Shown: positions 26,861-35,609, numbered from the stretch's first letter. The stretch is 64,000 bases of DNA from JANNYA01 sp031422315 (GCA_031422315.1 JANOQN010000042.1:62001-126000), one strand, 5' to 3'. The notes: generated by a model not told the origin, from the letters alone. Numbers and translations are program-made.

Positions 26861-28366
26861 ATGAGTTATCGTATTGCGACATTACTGATTTCACTGAATC
26901 TTGGAGCTGCTATGACAACTGATGTCCATGCCCAGACCACACCGGCGCCGGAATTTGCGCTGACGATCTATTCCTCGGCCGAGCCAGGCGGCGTTGCGCC
27001 CGAACAGCTAAATGATGCCTCCACTATCCCGGGCTATGCGCTGGTGTCAGACACTCGTGATATTGAACTGACCGCAGGCCGAGCCGAGCTGCGCTTTAGC
27101 GACGTGGCGCAGCAAATGGATCCGACCACGGTTGCGTTTACCTCGCTCACTGATCCTGCCGGCACCCGCGTGCTAGAGCAAAACTATCAGTTTGATTTGG
27201 TCAGCCAGCAAAAGCTGCTGCAGCGCTACATTGGCGAGCAAATTCGCGTCACTCAGGCGATTGGCAATGAGCGCGTCAACCACAGCGGCACGCTACTCGG
27301 CGCCACCGATGGCATTTTGTTGCAAACATCTGACGGCGTGCTGGCGCTCAATTCCTATCAAAACGTCGCGTTTGCCAGCGTACCGGGCGGCTTGATTACC
27401 AAACCGACATTGGTTTGGCTGCTCGATACCCAAAAAGGCGGTACCCATAAAGCGCGCGTCGCTTACCAAACGCGCGGCATGACGTGGTGGTCGGATTACA
27501 ATATCGTGCTTGCTTCTGATGAGGCGAATCCAACCTTACAGTTGTCCGCGTGGGTCAGCCTAGTCAATCAATCCGGCGCTAGCTTCCCGCAGAGTAAGAT
27601 TAAGCTAGTGGCCGGCACGGTGAATCGCGCGCCGGTGGCGCAGCCGCAAGCGGCTTACCTGAAATCCGAAGTGCGCAGCATGTCGGTCCAAGAAGACAGC
27701 TTTCAAGAATCCAGTCTGTTTGAGTACCACCTCTACACGCTAGGGCGGCGCAGCGATCTGCCCGATAATTCCACCAAACAGCTGGAGCTATTTCCCACCA
27801 AAGTCGGTATTCCAGCCAAGCGCGAGCTTATTTTTACCGCTGAAAACGTCAACCGAACTATGTTTTACGGCGGCGCCAATATCGATCAAGGCTTAGCGAA
27901 CCAAAGCAAGGGCAAAGTCAGTGCGTATTTGAGCTTTGATAATAAAGCCGCGCTGGGATTAGGCGTGCCGCTACCGAAAGGCAGAATTCGGGTCAGCCAA
28001 GCCGGGCCCGATGGCGCGCTTGAATTTATCGGCGAAGATTTGATCGAACACACGCCAAAAAACGAGCGCATCCAAGTCAAGCTCGGCGATGCCTTTGATG
28101 TGGTCGGCGATCGCAAACAAACCGATTTCCAGTTAGATAGCACCGGCAAAACGCTGAGCGAGAGCTTCGAGATCAGCGTGCGCAACCGCAAAGCCACCGC
28201 AGTTAAGGTGAACGTGCGGGAATATTTATACCGCTGGAGCGGCTGGGAAATAACCCAGGCCAGCGTGAAACACGTCAAGCAAGACGCCCAAACGATTGAT
28301 TTTCCGGTTGAAATCGCCGCCGATTCTGAGCAGAAAATAACTTACACGGTGCGTTATAAGTGGTGA
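26861..28366 (+). CDS. DUF4139 domain exported protein
   Basis: A 501-residue protein with a signal peptide (to about DVHAQ, residue 25). It has the DUF4139 layout: an N-terminal strand-rich region, RVAYQTRGMTWWSDYNIVL (about 205-223) and a C-terminal domain with LPKGRIRVSQAGPDGALEFIGEDLI and VNVREYLYRWSGWEI. The family is widespread and functionally uncharacterised in bacteria, related to eukaryotic DUF4139 proteins. It is divergent from grpE, sharing the 150-bp upstream region, so heat-shock influence is possible but not shown. Confidence 0.85.
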   Translation: MSYRIATLLISLNLGAAMTTDVHAQTTPAPEFALTIYSSAEPGGVAPEQLNDASTIPGYALVSDTRDIELTAGRAELRFSDVAQQMDPTTVAFTSLTDPAGTRVLEQNYQFDLVSQQKLLQRYIGEQIRVTQAIGNERVNHSGTLLGATDGILLQTSDGVLALNSYQNVAFASVPGGLITKPTLVWLLDTQKGGTHKARVAYQTRGMTWWSDYNIVLASDEANPTLQLSAWVSLVNQSGASFPQSKIKLVAGTVNRAPVAQPQAAYLKSEVRSMSVQEDSFQESSLFEYHLYTLGRRSDLPDNSTKQLELFPTKVGIPAKRELIFTAENVNRTMFYGGANIDQGLANQSKGKVSAYLSFDNKAALGLGVPLPKGRIRVSQAGPDGALEFIGEDLIEHTPKNERIQVKLGDAFDVVGDRKQTDFQLDSTGKTLSESFEISVRNRKATAVKVNVREYLYRWSGWEITQASVKHVKQDAQTIDFPVEIAADSEQKITYTVRYKW

Positions 28367-28369
28367 AGA

Positions 28370-28422
28370 AAACAAAGGTGTCAGCGCAGGCAGCGGCAAA
28401 CTGGATTTCGCCACGCAAAAGT
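28370..28422 (-). pseudogene. Remnant of a GlxA-type regulator gene
   Basis: On the minus strand this piece encodes GEIQFAAACADTFVF, nearly identical to KIQFAAACAGTFVFAQ inside the neighbouring GlxA-type regulator (about 29059-29103). At DNA level about 42 bases align with roughly six differences. It carries no complete domain and sits between two converging genes, so it is a relic of a second copy. Confidence 0.6.
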
Positions 28423-28424
28423 GA

Positions 28425-29432
28425 TTAACGTTGCTGCGAACTGAGCACTTTGTCCACCTGCCTCCTAACCTGCCCTGGCGTAACCCCCAACTCACGCACC
28501 AGCAAGCGGCGCAGCGCATTAGGTTCGGCATAGCCGACTTGCGGCGCAATCCCCTCTAACGTTTGACTCGAACTTTGCAATAAATACAGCGCGTGCTCGA
28601 TTCGCAATCGCTGGACAAACTGCAGCGGCGTTAGCCCCAACGCTTGCTCAAATCGGCGTGCTAGCGTGCGCGGTGTTAGGTTTAGTGCAGCGGCCAAATC
28701 GGTGATGCGCACGGGCTTGTGCAATCTAGTTCGCAGCCATTGTTCGGCTTGGCGCAGCTGCGGGTTTTGTAGCGCTTGCTGCTGCACCATGGCATAGCTG
28801 CCCTGGGATGCGCGTTCGTCCAGCATCAAATAGCGGGCACATGTGTGGGCTAGCTGCGCGCCGCCTTGTTTGGCAATGATATGCAGCAGCAAATCGCTCT
28901 GCGCTAACGCGGCGCCTGAGGTGATGATATTGGCGTCCTGCACTACCATGCGGTGCATGTCCAATCTTGTGTTGGGAAAGCGCTTTTGAAAGAGTTGGCG
29001 CAGCCACCAAATGGTGGTGGCTTGGCGTGCTTCCAGCAAGCCTGCTTGTGCGAATACAAAGGTGCCAGCACAAGCTGCGGCAAACTGGATTTTGCCGCGC
29101 TTGTCGCTTTTGGCTAAGTCCGCTAAATACGCGCAGGCCGCCTGCACATCGGCATCAATCAACCAGCTTTTCATATCGCTTTCGCTAGTTAGATAGCTTC
29201 CAGGCAGCAGCACTAAATCGGGTGCTGGCAGTTCGCTAATGGCTCGCGTGATGGTTAGCGGTAAACCTGCGCCGGTTTGGTAAATGTCCGCGCGCATGGC
29301 CGTCAAGTTGAGCTTGAATAGGGGCGCTCGGCCTTGCGTGCTCAGCAGCGTATTGGCCGTCTGAAATAGGCTCAAGCTGATGCCTAAGCTGGCATCTAAA
29401 ACGCGCGGCAATACCAACAAATGGATCTTCAT
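28425..29432 (-). CDS. GlxA family AraC-type transcriptional regulator
   Basis: About 335 residues: an N-terminal DJ-1/PfpI-like domain (to about 185) with the elbow AAACAGTFVFAQAGLL, and a C-terminal AraC/XylS DNA-binding domain with ITDLAAALNLTPRTLARRFEQ (first helix-turn-helix) and EGIAPQVGYAEPNALRR (second). This is the GlxA/FtrA architecture; the PfpI part usually senses a ligand. ATG at 29432 is chosen over a GTG four codons upstream. It diverges from the HD-domain gene with about 115 bases between, which it may regulate. Confidence 0.92.
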   Translation of the reverse strand: MKIHLLVLPRVLDASLGISLSLFQTANTLLSTQGRAPLFKLNLTAMRADIYQTGAGLPLTITRAISELPAPDLVLLPGSYLTSESDMKSWLIDADVQAACAYLADLAKSDKRGKIQFAAACAGTFVFAQAGLLEARQATTIWWLRQLFQKRFPNTRLDMHRMVVQDANIITSGAALAQSDLLLHIIAKQGGAQLAHTCARYLMLDERASQGSYAMVQQQALQNPQLRQAEQWLRTRLHKPVRITDLAAALNLTPRTLARRFEQALGLTPLQFVQRLRIEHALYLLQSSSQTLEGIAPQVGYAEPNALRRLLVRELGVTPGQVRRQVDKVLSSQQR

Positions 29433-29546
29433 CGCCGGGCTCACTTTGGCAAAAATGGACTAATTATTGTCATTATTGCCACTTCTGCCGCATGAAGCAA
29501 AGCGCAACACTGGCGCCACAGTAGTTTTTTGCCGGGAAGACGCGTT

Positions 29547-30335
29547 ATGAGCAGCTTTATCTACGACAGCCAGAACGGTAGGCTCAGCCTTTGGCAGCAA
29601 TGGCGGATCACGATGGCGGTGATCGCTTCACGCTTAGTTTCGGCAAGTCGGCGTGATGGCAAAGCCGCGAAATTCGATGCGCGAAACTTGACGCCAGATG
29701 ATGTGGCAACGCTTAGCATTCCTAAGGATGCGCTATCGCGCCATGCCTTGGGGCTTGCTCAAGCGACGCAACCCGCATGGTTAGTCCAACACGCCATGCG
29801 CTCGTATATCTGGGCCGAGCTGCTGGGTATGCAAGCTGAGCTAAAACCAGCGCAGCCGCTGCTATTTGCCGCTTGCATGCTGCATGACGTTGGCTTGACA
29901 GCCCATGCCGCCACGCCCGAACAGCATTGCTTTGCGGTGCGCGGCGCGCGCTACGCGCAGCAGCATTTGGCGCCACTCGCCACGCCGCAGCAAAGCCTGG
30001 TTATTGCGCAAGCCATTAGTTTGCACCTGGACTTGCAAGTCGATCTATCGCGTGGCGTCGAAGCGCATTTGCTGCAAGCTGGCGCTGGGCTGGATGTTTT
30101 AGGCAGAGGCATCAAACAGCTGCCAGATGATGTGCGATCAGCCGTGCTTTTGCGCCACCCAAGAATGGATATGAATCCACAACTGAGCGAATGCATGCGC
30201 ACAGTGGGCATGCAGGCGCCGGCTACGCGCATGGGGCTTTACGTCAAGCGATTCGGCTTTATTGGCCTGATTCAAAACGCGCCATTTCAAGATGCCGAAA
30301 ATCCATCCACTGCACACAGTGAGCGCAAGCTATGA
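29547..30335 (+). CDS. HD domain-containing protein
   Basis: About 262 residues starting at the ATG 29547, which follows GGGAAGA. The HD-fold phosphohydrolase signature is LVQHAMRSYIWAELLG and then LLFAACMLHDVGLT (metal His-Asp, about residue 115), with SLHLDLQVDL further on. The type resembles cyanamide hydratase-like HD proteins. Substrate unknown. The next gene overlaps by 4 bases (ATGA), so they form an operon. A broken, rearranged copy of this gene lies at 32938-33262. Confidence 0.82.
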   Translation: MSSFIYDSQNGRLSLWQQWRITMAVIASRLVSASRRDGKAAKFDARNLTPDDVATLSIPKDALSRHALGLAQATQPAWLVQHAMRSYIWAELLGMQAELKPAQPLLFAACMLHDVGLTAHAATPEQHCFAVRGARYAQQHLAPLATPQQSLVIAQAISLHLDLQVDLSRGVEAHLLQAGAGLDVLGRGIKQLPDDVRSAVLLRHPRMDMNPQLSECMRTVGMQAPATRMGLYVKRFGFIGLIQNAPFQDAENPSTAHSERKL

Positions 30336-30760
30336 CGATTTCCCACAGCCTGCTGGCGCTGTTGATTTACGCCGCCTGGACACTTTTGCTCGTCAGCAGC
30401 ATTGCCGCATTGCGCGTTACTGTGGTGCTGCGCGAACAGCGGCGCGCGAATAGCTTTTCAGTAGCAGGCGATGATGTATCGCCATTTTCAGAGCGATTGT
30501 GCCGCGCGCATGCGAACTGTTTCGAGAATTTAGCCACCTTCGCCGCGCTGATCGCCGTCGCGTATCTCAGTGGCAACGCTGCGATTACCGATGGCTTAGC
30601 ACTGATGCTGGTGTTCGCCCGCGTTATGCAATCTAGCATCCACTTGATCTCAACCCGCAGCAAGGCAGTGCTTGCGCGTTTCGCTTTTATGCTGGTGCAG
30701 ATTGTGATTCAGATTTATTGGGTGGCGGCGTTGGCGAGTGTGTGGTTAAAGTCACTTTGA
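30332..30760 (+). CDS. MAPEG family membrane protein
   Basis: A 142-residue, four-helix membrane protein. The motif SERLCRAHANCFENLATFAALIAVA is the MAPEG signature (glutathione-linked eicosanoid metabolism family, conserved E-N-x-x-x-F). Bacterial members are mostly uncharacterised; glutathione transferase or peroxidase activity is known for some. Coupled to the upstream HD gene by an ATGA overlap. A glutathione S-transferase relic lies just downstream on the other strand. Confidence 0.85.
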   Translation: MTISHSLLALLIYAAWTLLLVSSIAALRVTVVLREQRRANSFSVAGDDVSPFSERLCRAHANCFENLATFAALIAVAYLSGNAAITDGLALMLVFARVMQSSIHLISTRSKAVLARFAFMLVQIVIQIYWVAALASVWLKSL

Positions 30761-30854
30761 AGCACGAAACATTCCGATCGCAATCGCTATGCACCGGAGT
30801 GTGTGCCACACGCGAAGGAACCTCAATGATCGAGAATCCTCCAACGACGGCCTT

Positions 30855-31025
30855 TGTCTCGGGTACTGGCCCGGCCGTCTGCTCCGCATGTGCTTTAACG
30901 AAGGCTGGACGAGTTGTTGCGCGGACGACATAGGCACGGCAGACGGGATATACTGTCAGCCCATCGAACCGATCAGTAAGACGCAGCACATCCGCCATTA
31001 ATATGTCGGCTATTGAGAACGCCGC
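30855..31025 (-). pseudogene. Glutathione S-transferase C-terminal remnant
   Basis: On the minus strand AFSIADILMADVLRL and then YPVCRAYVVRATTRPAFVKAH read as the C-terminal helical domain of a GST (the SIADILMxDVLR and RPAFxKAH patterns are typical). There is no thioredoxin-like N-domain upstream: the sequence joins instead to a reductase fragment at about 31025. Not a functional gene; the frame runs on beyond the homologous part without clear meaning. Confidence 0.65.
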
Positions 31026-31203
31026 AGGCGAGTGCTGGCCAGTAGCTCTCCATCATTTCGTAGGTGTCGCGGCCCCACAGCATCGCACCGCACTCCTCCA
31101 TCAGTCGGGTGAAGAAGGCGTGTGTTTCGTCGTCTGCGATGCCTTCTTGGTGGTCGACGCAGCCGTCCAGCGTGATGTTGTTACTGAAGGTCAAGAGTCC
31201 CAT
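31026..31203 (-). pseudogene. Truncated RibD-C/dihydrofolate reductase-like gene
   Basis: Starts properly (GGAG before the ATG at 31203) with MGLLTFSNNITLDGCVDH and continues through THAFFTRLMEECGAMLWGR to YEMMESYWPA, typical of the N-terminal third of small RibD-C-type dihydrofolate-reductase-like proteins (about 190 residues). At about 31030 it breaks off and runs out of frame into the GST remnant. A deletion joining two genes on the same strand explains both ends. Confidence 0.75.
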
Positions 31204-31254
31204 GGTGTTCTCCATTCGATGGAAGGGCTTAGTATGATTTTTCGCAATTAATTG

Positions 31255-31962
31255 TCACTGCGCTGACACGCTTGGCCCTAAGTCCAGCAAAGGCATCAAC
31301 ACGCGCTGCCCTTTCGGCGTCAGCTGCAACTCGCGTGAATCCTTCAAAGGGCGCAGCCAGTTCTGCGACAGATAGTGTCCTAATAAAACACTTGCTAGCG
31401 CGCCTGCTAAATGATCCCTGCGCTCAGACCAATCCATGCAAGGATAGGCCAATCGCGACCCGGACTTTCTGGGCAACTCCACGCCCAGTTGTGTCAACCA
31501 AAGGCGTCCGCTGTCGGTCAACTGCAAGCCATCTCGCGTCTGTTCAAGATGCCGGCAACGTATGAGCATCTGTAACTGCGCAACCCCCAACTCGCCCGCT
31601 AAATGCCCATAGCATCGCCGTGCGTGTTTGAGCGCTTGGAAGCCAGGCTTGTTCCAGCGCAAGCTGACATTATCGCGTTCGGCCACCATTGATAAAGCTT
31701 CAAGCACATGCGCAATATCGGCATCGGCCAAGCAAAAATATTTATGCCTTCCTTGCTGGCGCAGGGCGATCAAGCCATGTTCAAGCAATTGCGCCAATTG
31801 CGTACTTGCGGCTTGCGCGGTGATGCGTGCCGCGCAAGCCAATTCACCCGCACTCCGATATTCGCCACCCAAAAGTGCTGCCAACATGCGCGCCCGCGTG
31901 GGGTCAGCAATGTTCGCGGCCATTTTCGAAAAACGCGGTTCGGGATGTGGCATGGCATTCAT
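31255..31962 (-). CDS. ArsR family winged-helix regulator
   Basis: About 235 residues. The N-terminal half is an ArsR-type winged helix: ADPTRARMLAALLGGEYRSA, AARITAQAASTQLAQLLEHG and QGRHKYFCLAD. The C-terminal 130 residues (HARRCYGHLAGELG..., CMDWSERRDHLAGALA) form a ligand-binding region seen in a subgroup of larger ArsR proteins, with two Cys/His-containing segments. ATG at 31962 chosen over GTG at 31992, which would overlap the upstream gene. Last gene of a three-gene operon with the NIPSNAP and ABM proteins, so probably its own regulator. Confidence 0.88.
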   Translation of the reverse strand: MNAMPHPEPRFSKMAANIADPTRARMLAALLGGEYRSAGELACAARITAQAASTQLAQLLEHGLIALRQQGRHKYFCLADADIAHVLEALSMVAERDNVSLRWNKPGFQALKHARRCYGHLAGELGVAQLQMLIRCRHLEQTRDGLQLTDSGRLWLTQLGVELPRKSGSRLAYPCMDWSERRDHLAGALASVLLGHYLSQNWLRPLKDSRELQLTPKGQRVLMPLLDLGPSVSAQ

Positions 31963-31972
31963 GGTTAGTCTA

Positions 31973-32308
31973 TTAGACGCGTTCGGATGCACGGTTTAGG
32001 GTTCCGACTACATTTTGCGTAAAGGTGCGCTCTTCGCGCAAGATAAATCGCTGTTCTTGCGCCCAAGCAAAATTTTTCCTGCCTTCCTCATCGGCCCGCA
32101 AACGCGTGCGGTAGCTTTCATAGTCAGCCAAGCTGGCAAAGTTGATTAAGCCCCAGGCTTCGTAATTGGTACCTTCACAGGGTAAAAAGTAGCCAATCAA
32201 ATGCCCTCCGCAACGCGGAATAATGCGCCCCCAATTTTCAGCGTATTGCTGAAATTGCGCTGTTTGAAATGGGTCGATTTCATAGCGAATAAAAACGGTA
32301 ATGCTCAT
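31973..32308 (-). CDS. NIPSNAP family protein
   Basis: A 111-residue ferredoxin-like alpha/beta barrel protein. It begins MSITVFIRYEIDPFQTAQFQ and contains GHLIGYFLPCEGTNYEAWGL, a typical NIPSNAP pattern; family members are related to antibiotic-monooxygenase folds. No catalytic role is established. It starts with an ATGA overlap with the ABM gene upstream, so they are translated together. Confidence 0.88.
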   Translation of the reverse strand: MSITVFIRYEIDPFQTAQFQQYAENWGRIIPRCGGHLIGYFLPCEGTNYEAWGLINFASLADYESYRTRLRADEEGRKNFAWAQEQRFILREERTFTQNVVGTLNRASERV

Positions 32309-32682
32309 AGCTGGCTGCCCTTCGTAGTATGGTGAAATCGAGAATCGTCTGGCGCTTGTGCGCGATCATTCAAACCGTAGTCACGCAGCACCTGCGCCAC
32401 ACGCAGACGGTAGTTCGCCAAAATGCCAGTGCCGCTGGGTGTGCCACGACCTGCAGCTTGTGCTGTGCGATGTTGCGATTGGTTGCGCCAAGTTTGCACC
32501 GCCGCTTCATCACGCCAGAAGGATAAGCTGAGAAATTTTCCGGGTAGCGCCAAGCTTTCAAATCGCTCAATGCTGATGAAGCCATCAATCAAATCTAATG
32601 TTGGACGCAACTGCGCGGCCAAATCAAAATAAGGGCTTTGCTGGCCTTCGCCGGGCCAAAGTTCAAAAATAACCGCAATCAT
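32305..32682 (-). CDS. Antibiotic biosynthesis monooxygenase (ABM) domain protein
   Basis: A 125-residue ABM-fold protein starting MIAVIFELWPGEG, with GFISIERFESLALPGKFLSLSFWRDEAAV typical of the family (the FxSxE/W and SFWxDEAA features). Substrate unknown; such proteins act as cofactor-free monooxygenases or heme-degrading or detoxifying enzymes. First gene of an ABM-NIPSNAP-ArsR operon, suggesting a stress-responsive oxidation function under ArsR-type control. Confidence 0.88.
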   Translation of the reverse strand: MIAVIFELWPGEGQQSPYFDLAAQLRPTLDLIDGFISIERFESLALPGKFLSLSFWRDEAAVQTWRNQSQHRTAQAAGRGTPSGTGILANYRLRVAQVLRDYGLNDRAQAPDDSRFHHTTKGSQL

Positions 32683-32937
32683 GGGCTGCTCCTTTTACAA
32701 TGTTCGAGCTTTGCAGCATGAGCGCTTAGCCGATTAAAATGTTTCGGGCTGAGCAGAAGTATTCGAACGCTGCAGGCATGGCTTCTAGCTTGCCTATTGT
32801 CGTCGTTAAAGCTCGCAAAAATGGCATTGGTATCGGGTTATCGCCAGCCCAGCTTGGATATCCACCCATCAGATTCTGCCAACACGAACCGATGTCATCG
32901 CCTTAGAAAAATCTGTCGCTTTGCTGCAAAACTATGT

Positions 32938-33262
32938 TGAGCGCGGCCACATCATCTGGCGTCAAAACTCGCGCGTTGCTTTTCGCTGCATGACGTTGGC
33001 TTGACTGCACATGCCGCCACACCCGAACAGCATTGCTTTGCAGTGCGCAGCGCGGGCTATGCGCGGCAGCATTTGGCGCCGCACGCCACGCCGCAGCAAA
33101 GCGGTGTGATTGCGCAAGCCATTGGTTTGCATCTGGACTTGCAAGTCGATCTAACAAGGGGCATCGAAGCGCATTTGCTGCAAGCTGGCGCTGGGCTGGA
33201 TTTTTTAGGCAGAGGCATCAAACAGCTGCCGTGTTTTTGCGCCATCCAAGAACTGATAAGAA
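32938..33262 (+). pseudogene. Broken, partly inverted copy of the HD-domain gene
   Basis: Bases 32986-33262 align closely to 29879-30177 of the HD-domain gene (LHDVGLTAHAATPEQH...GRGIKQLP), but with a deletion of about 19 bases before the CGTGTTTTTGCGCC block that shifts the frame. Just upstream, 32941-32978 matches 29675-29714 in reverse orientation (on the minus strand ARVLTPDDVAAL versus ARNLTPDDVATL). The stretch in between is lost. The rest of the 690-base gap (32683-33370) holds nothing recognisable. Confidence 0.85.
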
Positions 33263-33370
33263 GCGAAATGGGCTCCCAGTGTGAGACGCATCCACAGGTG
33301 GCACAGCGGTTTGATAGGAAATTTTTATTAACTCAAGAGGATCGCCGACTTATAGCGCGGCCAATGTAGT

Positions 33371-34156
33371 TCATTTCAGATCGCCCCAAAGGCTTTGCAG
33401 CACCGCTAGCGCGGTTATTCCAGCGGTTTCTGTCCGCAAAATTCTAGGGCCAAACGATACCGGCTGAAAATTTGCGGCGCGAAATTGCGCTAAGTCGCGC
33501 TCGGAAAAACCGCCCTCGGGCCCCACAGCGATTTCCATAGTTTGCGGCGCTAAGAGCTTGAGCTCGGCAATCCGCTGCGAGAGCAGATTTTCCCCGGGCT
33601 CAAGCACCCAAGCAGAACCTGCCTGCATGCCGTTTGACTGCCAAGGTGCTGTGAGCCTGCTCGCTAATCTGGCGTCCAAATTCAATAGCGGCAGAATCTC
33701 TGGCAAGCTAGCACGGCCGCACTGCTCACAAGCACTGATGACCACGCGCTGCCAATGGGCGAGCCGCTTCCCTGCGCGCTCTGCATCTAATTGCACCTCC
33801 GTGCGCTCAGTTTGCACCGGAATGATCCGATGCACGCCCAGCTCGGTCGCTTTTTCCAGTACCCAATCCATCTTTTCGCCGCGACATAGCGCTTGAATCA
33901 GCGTAATTTTGAGTGGCGATTCAGCGTCATTGCGATGCTGACTTATTACGCGCAGCTCAGCCGCTTCTGGTTTTGGCGCCTCAATCTCGGCGCTGTAGTC
34001 AAAACCATCGCCATTAAATAGCGTAACGCGCGCGCCGCTGCGCATCCTTAGCACTTTGATTAAGTGCGCCGAGCCCATTGGCTCTAAGCGCACTAATTGC
34101 CGATCTGCTAGCGCCTTGGCCAGCGGTTGCTCGGTGTAAACGCGGGTATTGCGCAT
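33371..34156 (-). CDS. rsmE: 16S rRNA m3U1498 methyltransferase
   Basis: Methylates U1498 of 16S rRNA using SAM. From the ATG at 34156 the protein is 261 residues and starts MRNTRVYTEQPLA, a typical RsmE N-terminus. The SPOUT-fold signatures are GEKMDWVLEKATELGV, TERTEV, ISACEQCGRASLPEI, AVGPEGGFSERDL and GPRILRTETA near the end. The longer upstream frame is only overlap with the neighbouring gene. The ATG overlaps the preceding stop by one base (TAATG). Confidence 0.96.
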   Translation of the reverse strand: MRNTRVYTEQPLAKALADRQLVRLEPMGSAHLIKVLRMRSGARVTLFNGDGFDYSAEIEAPKPEAAELRVISQHRNDAESPLKITLIQALCRGEKMDWVLEKATELGVHRIIPVQTERTEVQLDAERAGKRLAHWQRVVISACEQCGRASLPEILPLLNLDARLASRLTAPWQSNGMQAGSAWVLEPGENLLSQRIAELKLLAPQTMEIAVGPEGGFSERDLAQFRAANFQPVSFGPRILRTETAGITALAVLQSLWGDLK

Positions 34157-34803
34157 TAGGATGTACTCGAAAAAAAAGCTGCTTTGACGCGCTGAACAAT
34201 CAAAACTAGCGTCAAAACAGCGGCGACTAATAGCGGTGCGTAAATGACCGCTATCACAAACGCCTGCCAAGGGTTTTTGTCGGAAAAATAGAGCCCAGCC
34301 AGACTCAAAACTATGCACAGCGCTACAATTACAGCGGCGTGCTGGTTGCGCTGGCGCGCAGCGCTTTGGCTAGCGCGATTATTTGCCTGCGCCTGATTAA
34401 GCGTTTGCTCGGCTAGATCAGCGGTAAACGGCTGCACGCTGATCGCGCCGATGCCGATTTGCACCAACCACATGCGACCGTCAACGCTGTTCGCGGCCTG
34501 CTCAAGTGCGCCGATAAAAGCTTGATAGTGATAAATTCCTTGCGAATCTGGGCACAGCCACAGTAAAGCGCCGTCCTCAAAGCATTGCAGCTTCGCTTGA
34601 GGCGAAAGTAGGATCTCTGACCCAGATTGTTCGTTGTCGCCTACAAAAAAGCCGCTTAGCCGAAATGCGGTCGCTTTTGCATCCGCACTGATCTGCGCTG
34701 TACTGTCGGTCGCGATCGCAGTTTCAACGGCAGCCAAAGCTTGCTCAGCGTTTGCACCATCGTGCGTGGCTAGCCAGATAAATGGCAGCGCTGGCGCGCT
34801 CAT
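34156..34803 (-). CDS. Hypothetical protein with two C-terminal membrane helices
   Basis: A 215-residue protein with a soluble N-terminal domain (about 1-135) and two transmembrane segments (about 152-172 and 180-205), ending in a basic KAAFFSSTS tail. The soluble part has short Trp- and Gly-containing strands (LLWLCPDSQGIYHYQ) but no domain recognised. Coupled on both sides: ATGA overlap with the omega-amidase, TAATG overlap with rsmE. The operon position gives no functional hint. Confidence 0.7.
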   Translation of the reverse strand: MSAPALPFIWLATHDGANAEQALAAVETAIATDSTAQISADAKATAFRLSGFFVGDNEQSGSEILLSPQAKLQCFEDGALLWLCPDSQGIYHYQAFIGALEQAANSVDGRMWLVQIGIGAISVQPFTADLAEQTLNQAQANNRASQSAARQRNQHAAVIVALCIVLSLAGLYFSDKNPWQAFVIAVIYAPLLVAAVLTLVLIVQRVKAAFFSSTS

Positions 34804-35609
34804 TCGCGCAGCTCGAACTGATCAGCGTCCAAATATGCCGGGAAGCGCGCGCGATAATCGGTCAACGCATCAAAAGAAAGCACCGACGTTATTATCTGTG
34901 GCTGCGCACCGCACTCCGCCATTACTTGACCCTGAAAATCCAACACCGCGCTGTCACCCGCATAAGCCAGCGCATTGCCGTCTACGCCCGTGCGATTAAC
35001 GCCGATGCAGTAGCTCAAGTTTTCAATGGCGCGCGCGCGCAGCAGTGTTTGCCAAGCATAGCGACGTGCAGCAGGCCAATTCGCGACGTAAATAAGCGCA
35101 TCGTAATCTCGAGATTCTTGCGCTACTGAACTAAAGCGGTTGCGGCTAAACACTGGAAAACGCAGGTCGTAGCACACCATCGGGCAAATGCGCCAGCCGT
35201 TTAACTCGACAATCAATCGATCCCGCCCTGCGCCGTAACGCTCATGCTCACCCGCCATGCGAAACAAGTGCCGCTTATCGTAAAACTGCGGCGCAAGCCC
35301 GGGCGTTGCCCAGACGAGGCGATTGAAAACTTGGCCCTGATCTTTAATCAGCAAACTGCCGCAAATCGTCGATTGCAGCTCACTCGCCAAATCACACAAC
35401 CAGTGAACATTCGAATCTCGCATGCTTTGCGCCTGATTTAAAGCCGCGTTGGAAAAACCGCTCAGAAAGGTTTCCGGCAACACGATCAAATCGCTTTTCG
35501 GTGCGCTGCGTGCCAAATCGCCATACATCGCTTGATTGCCTGCCGGATCATGCCAGCCTGTGTCGGCTTGAATCAGGCTGACGCTAAGCTCAGCAGTTAC
35601 AGCGCGCAT
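34800..35609 (-). CDS. yafV: Omega-amidase, YafV/Nit2 family
   Basis: A carbon-nitrogen hydrolase of about 269 residues. Catalytic Glu in LPETFLSGF, Lys in YDKRHLF and Cys in VCYDLRFPVF are all present. Nit2/YafV enzymes hydrolyse the omega-amides of 2-oxo acids such as 2-oxoglutaramate. ATG at 35609 (MRAVTAELSVSLIQ) is preferred; it overlaps the end of the upstream aminotransferase gene by 13 bases. With that gene it forms a transaminase/amidase pair that would drive methionine re-formation from its 2-oxo acid with glutamine as amino donor. Confidence 0.92.
   Translation of the reverse strand: MRAVTAELSVSLIQADTGWHDPAGNQAMYGDLARSAPKSDLIVLPETFLSGFSNAALNQAQSMRDSNVHWLCDLASELQSTICGSLLIKDQGQVFNRLVWATPGLAPQFYDKRHLFRMAGEHERYGAGRDRLIVELNGWRICPMVCYDLRFPVFSRNRFSSVAQESRDYDALIYVANWPAARRYAWQTLLRARAIENLSYCIGVNRTGVDGNALAYAGDSAVLDFQGQVMAECGAQPQIITSVLSFDALTDYRARFPAYLDADQFELRE

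Noticed and set aside
30687..30998. Stand-alone 103-codon gene on the minus strand
   Set aside because: Only its first third resembles a GST C-terminus, and the homologous frame extends upstream of its start into a fusion point; best read as a relic.
34157..34318. 54-residue N-terminal extension of RsmE
   Set aside because: It overlaps the upstream coding sequence in another frame, and the family start MRNTRVYTEQPL fits the ATG at 34156.
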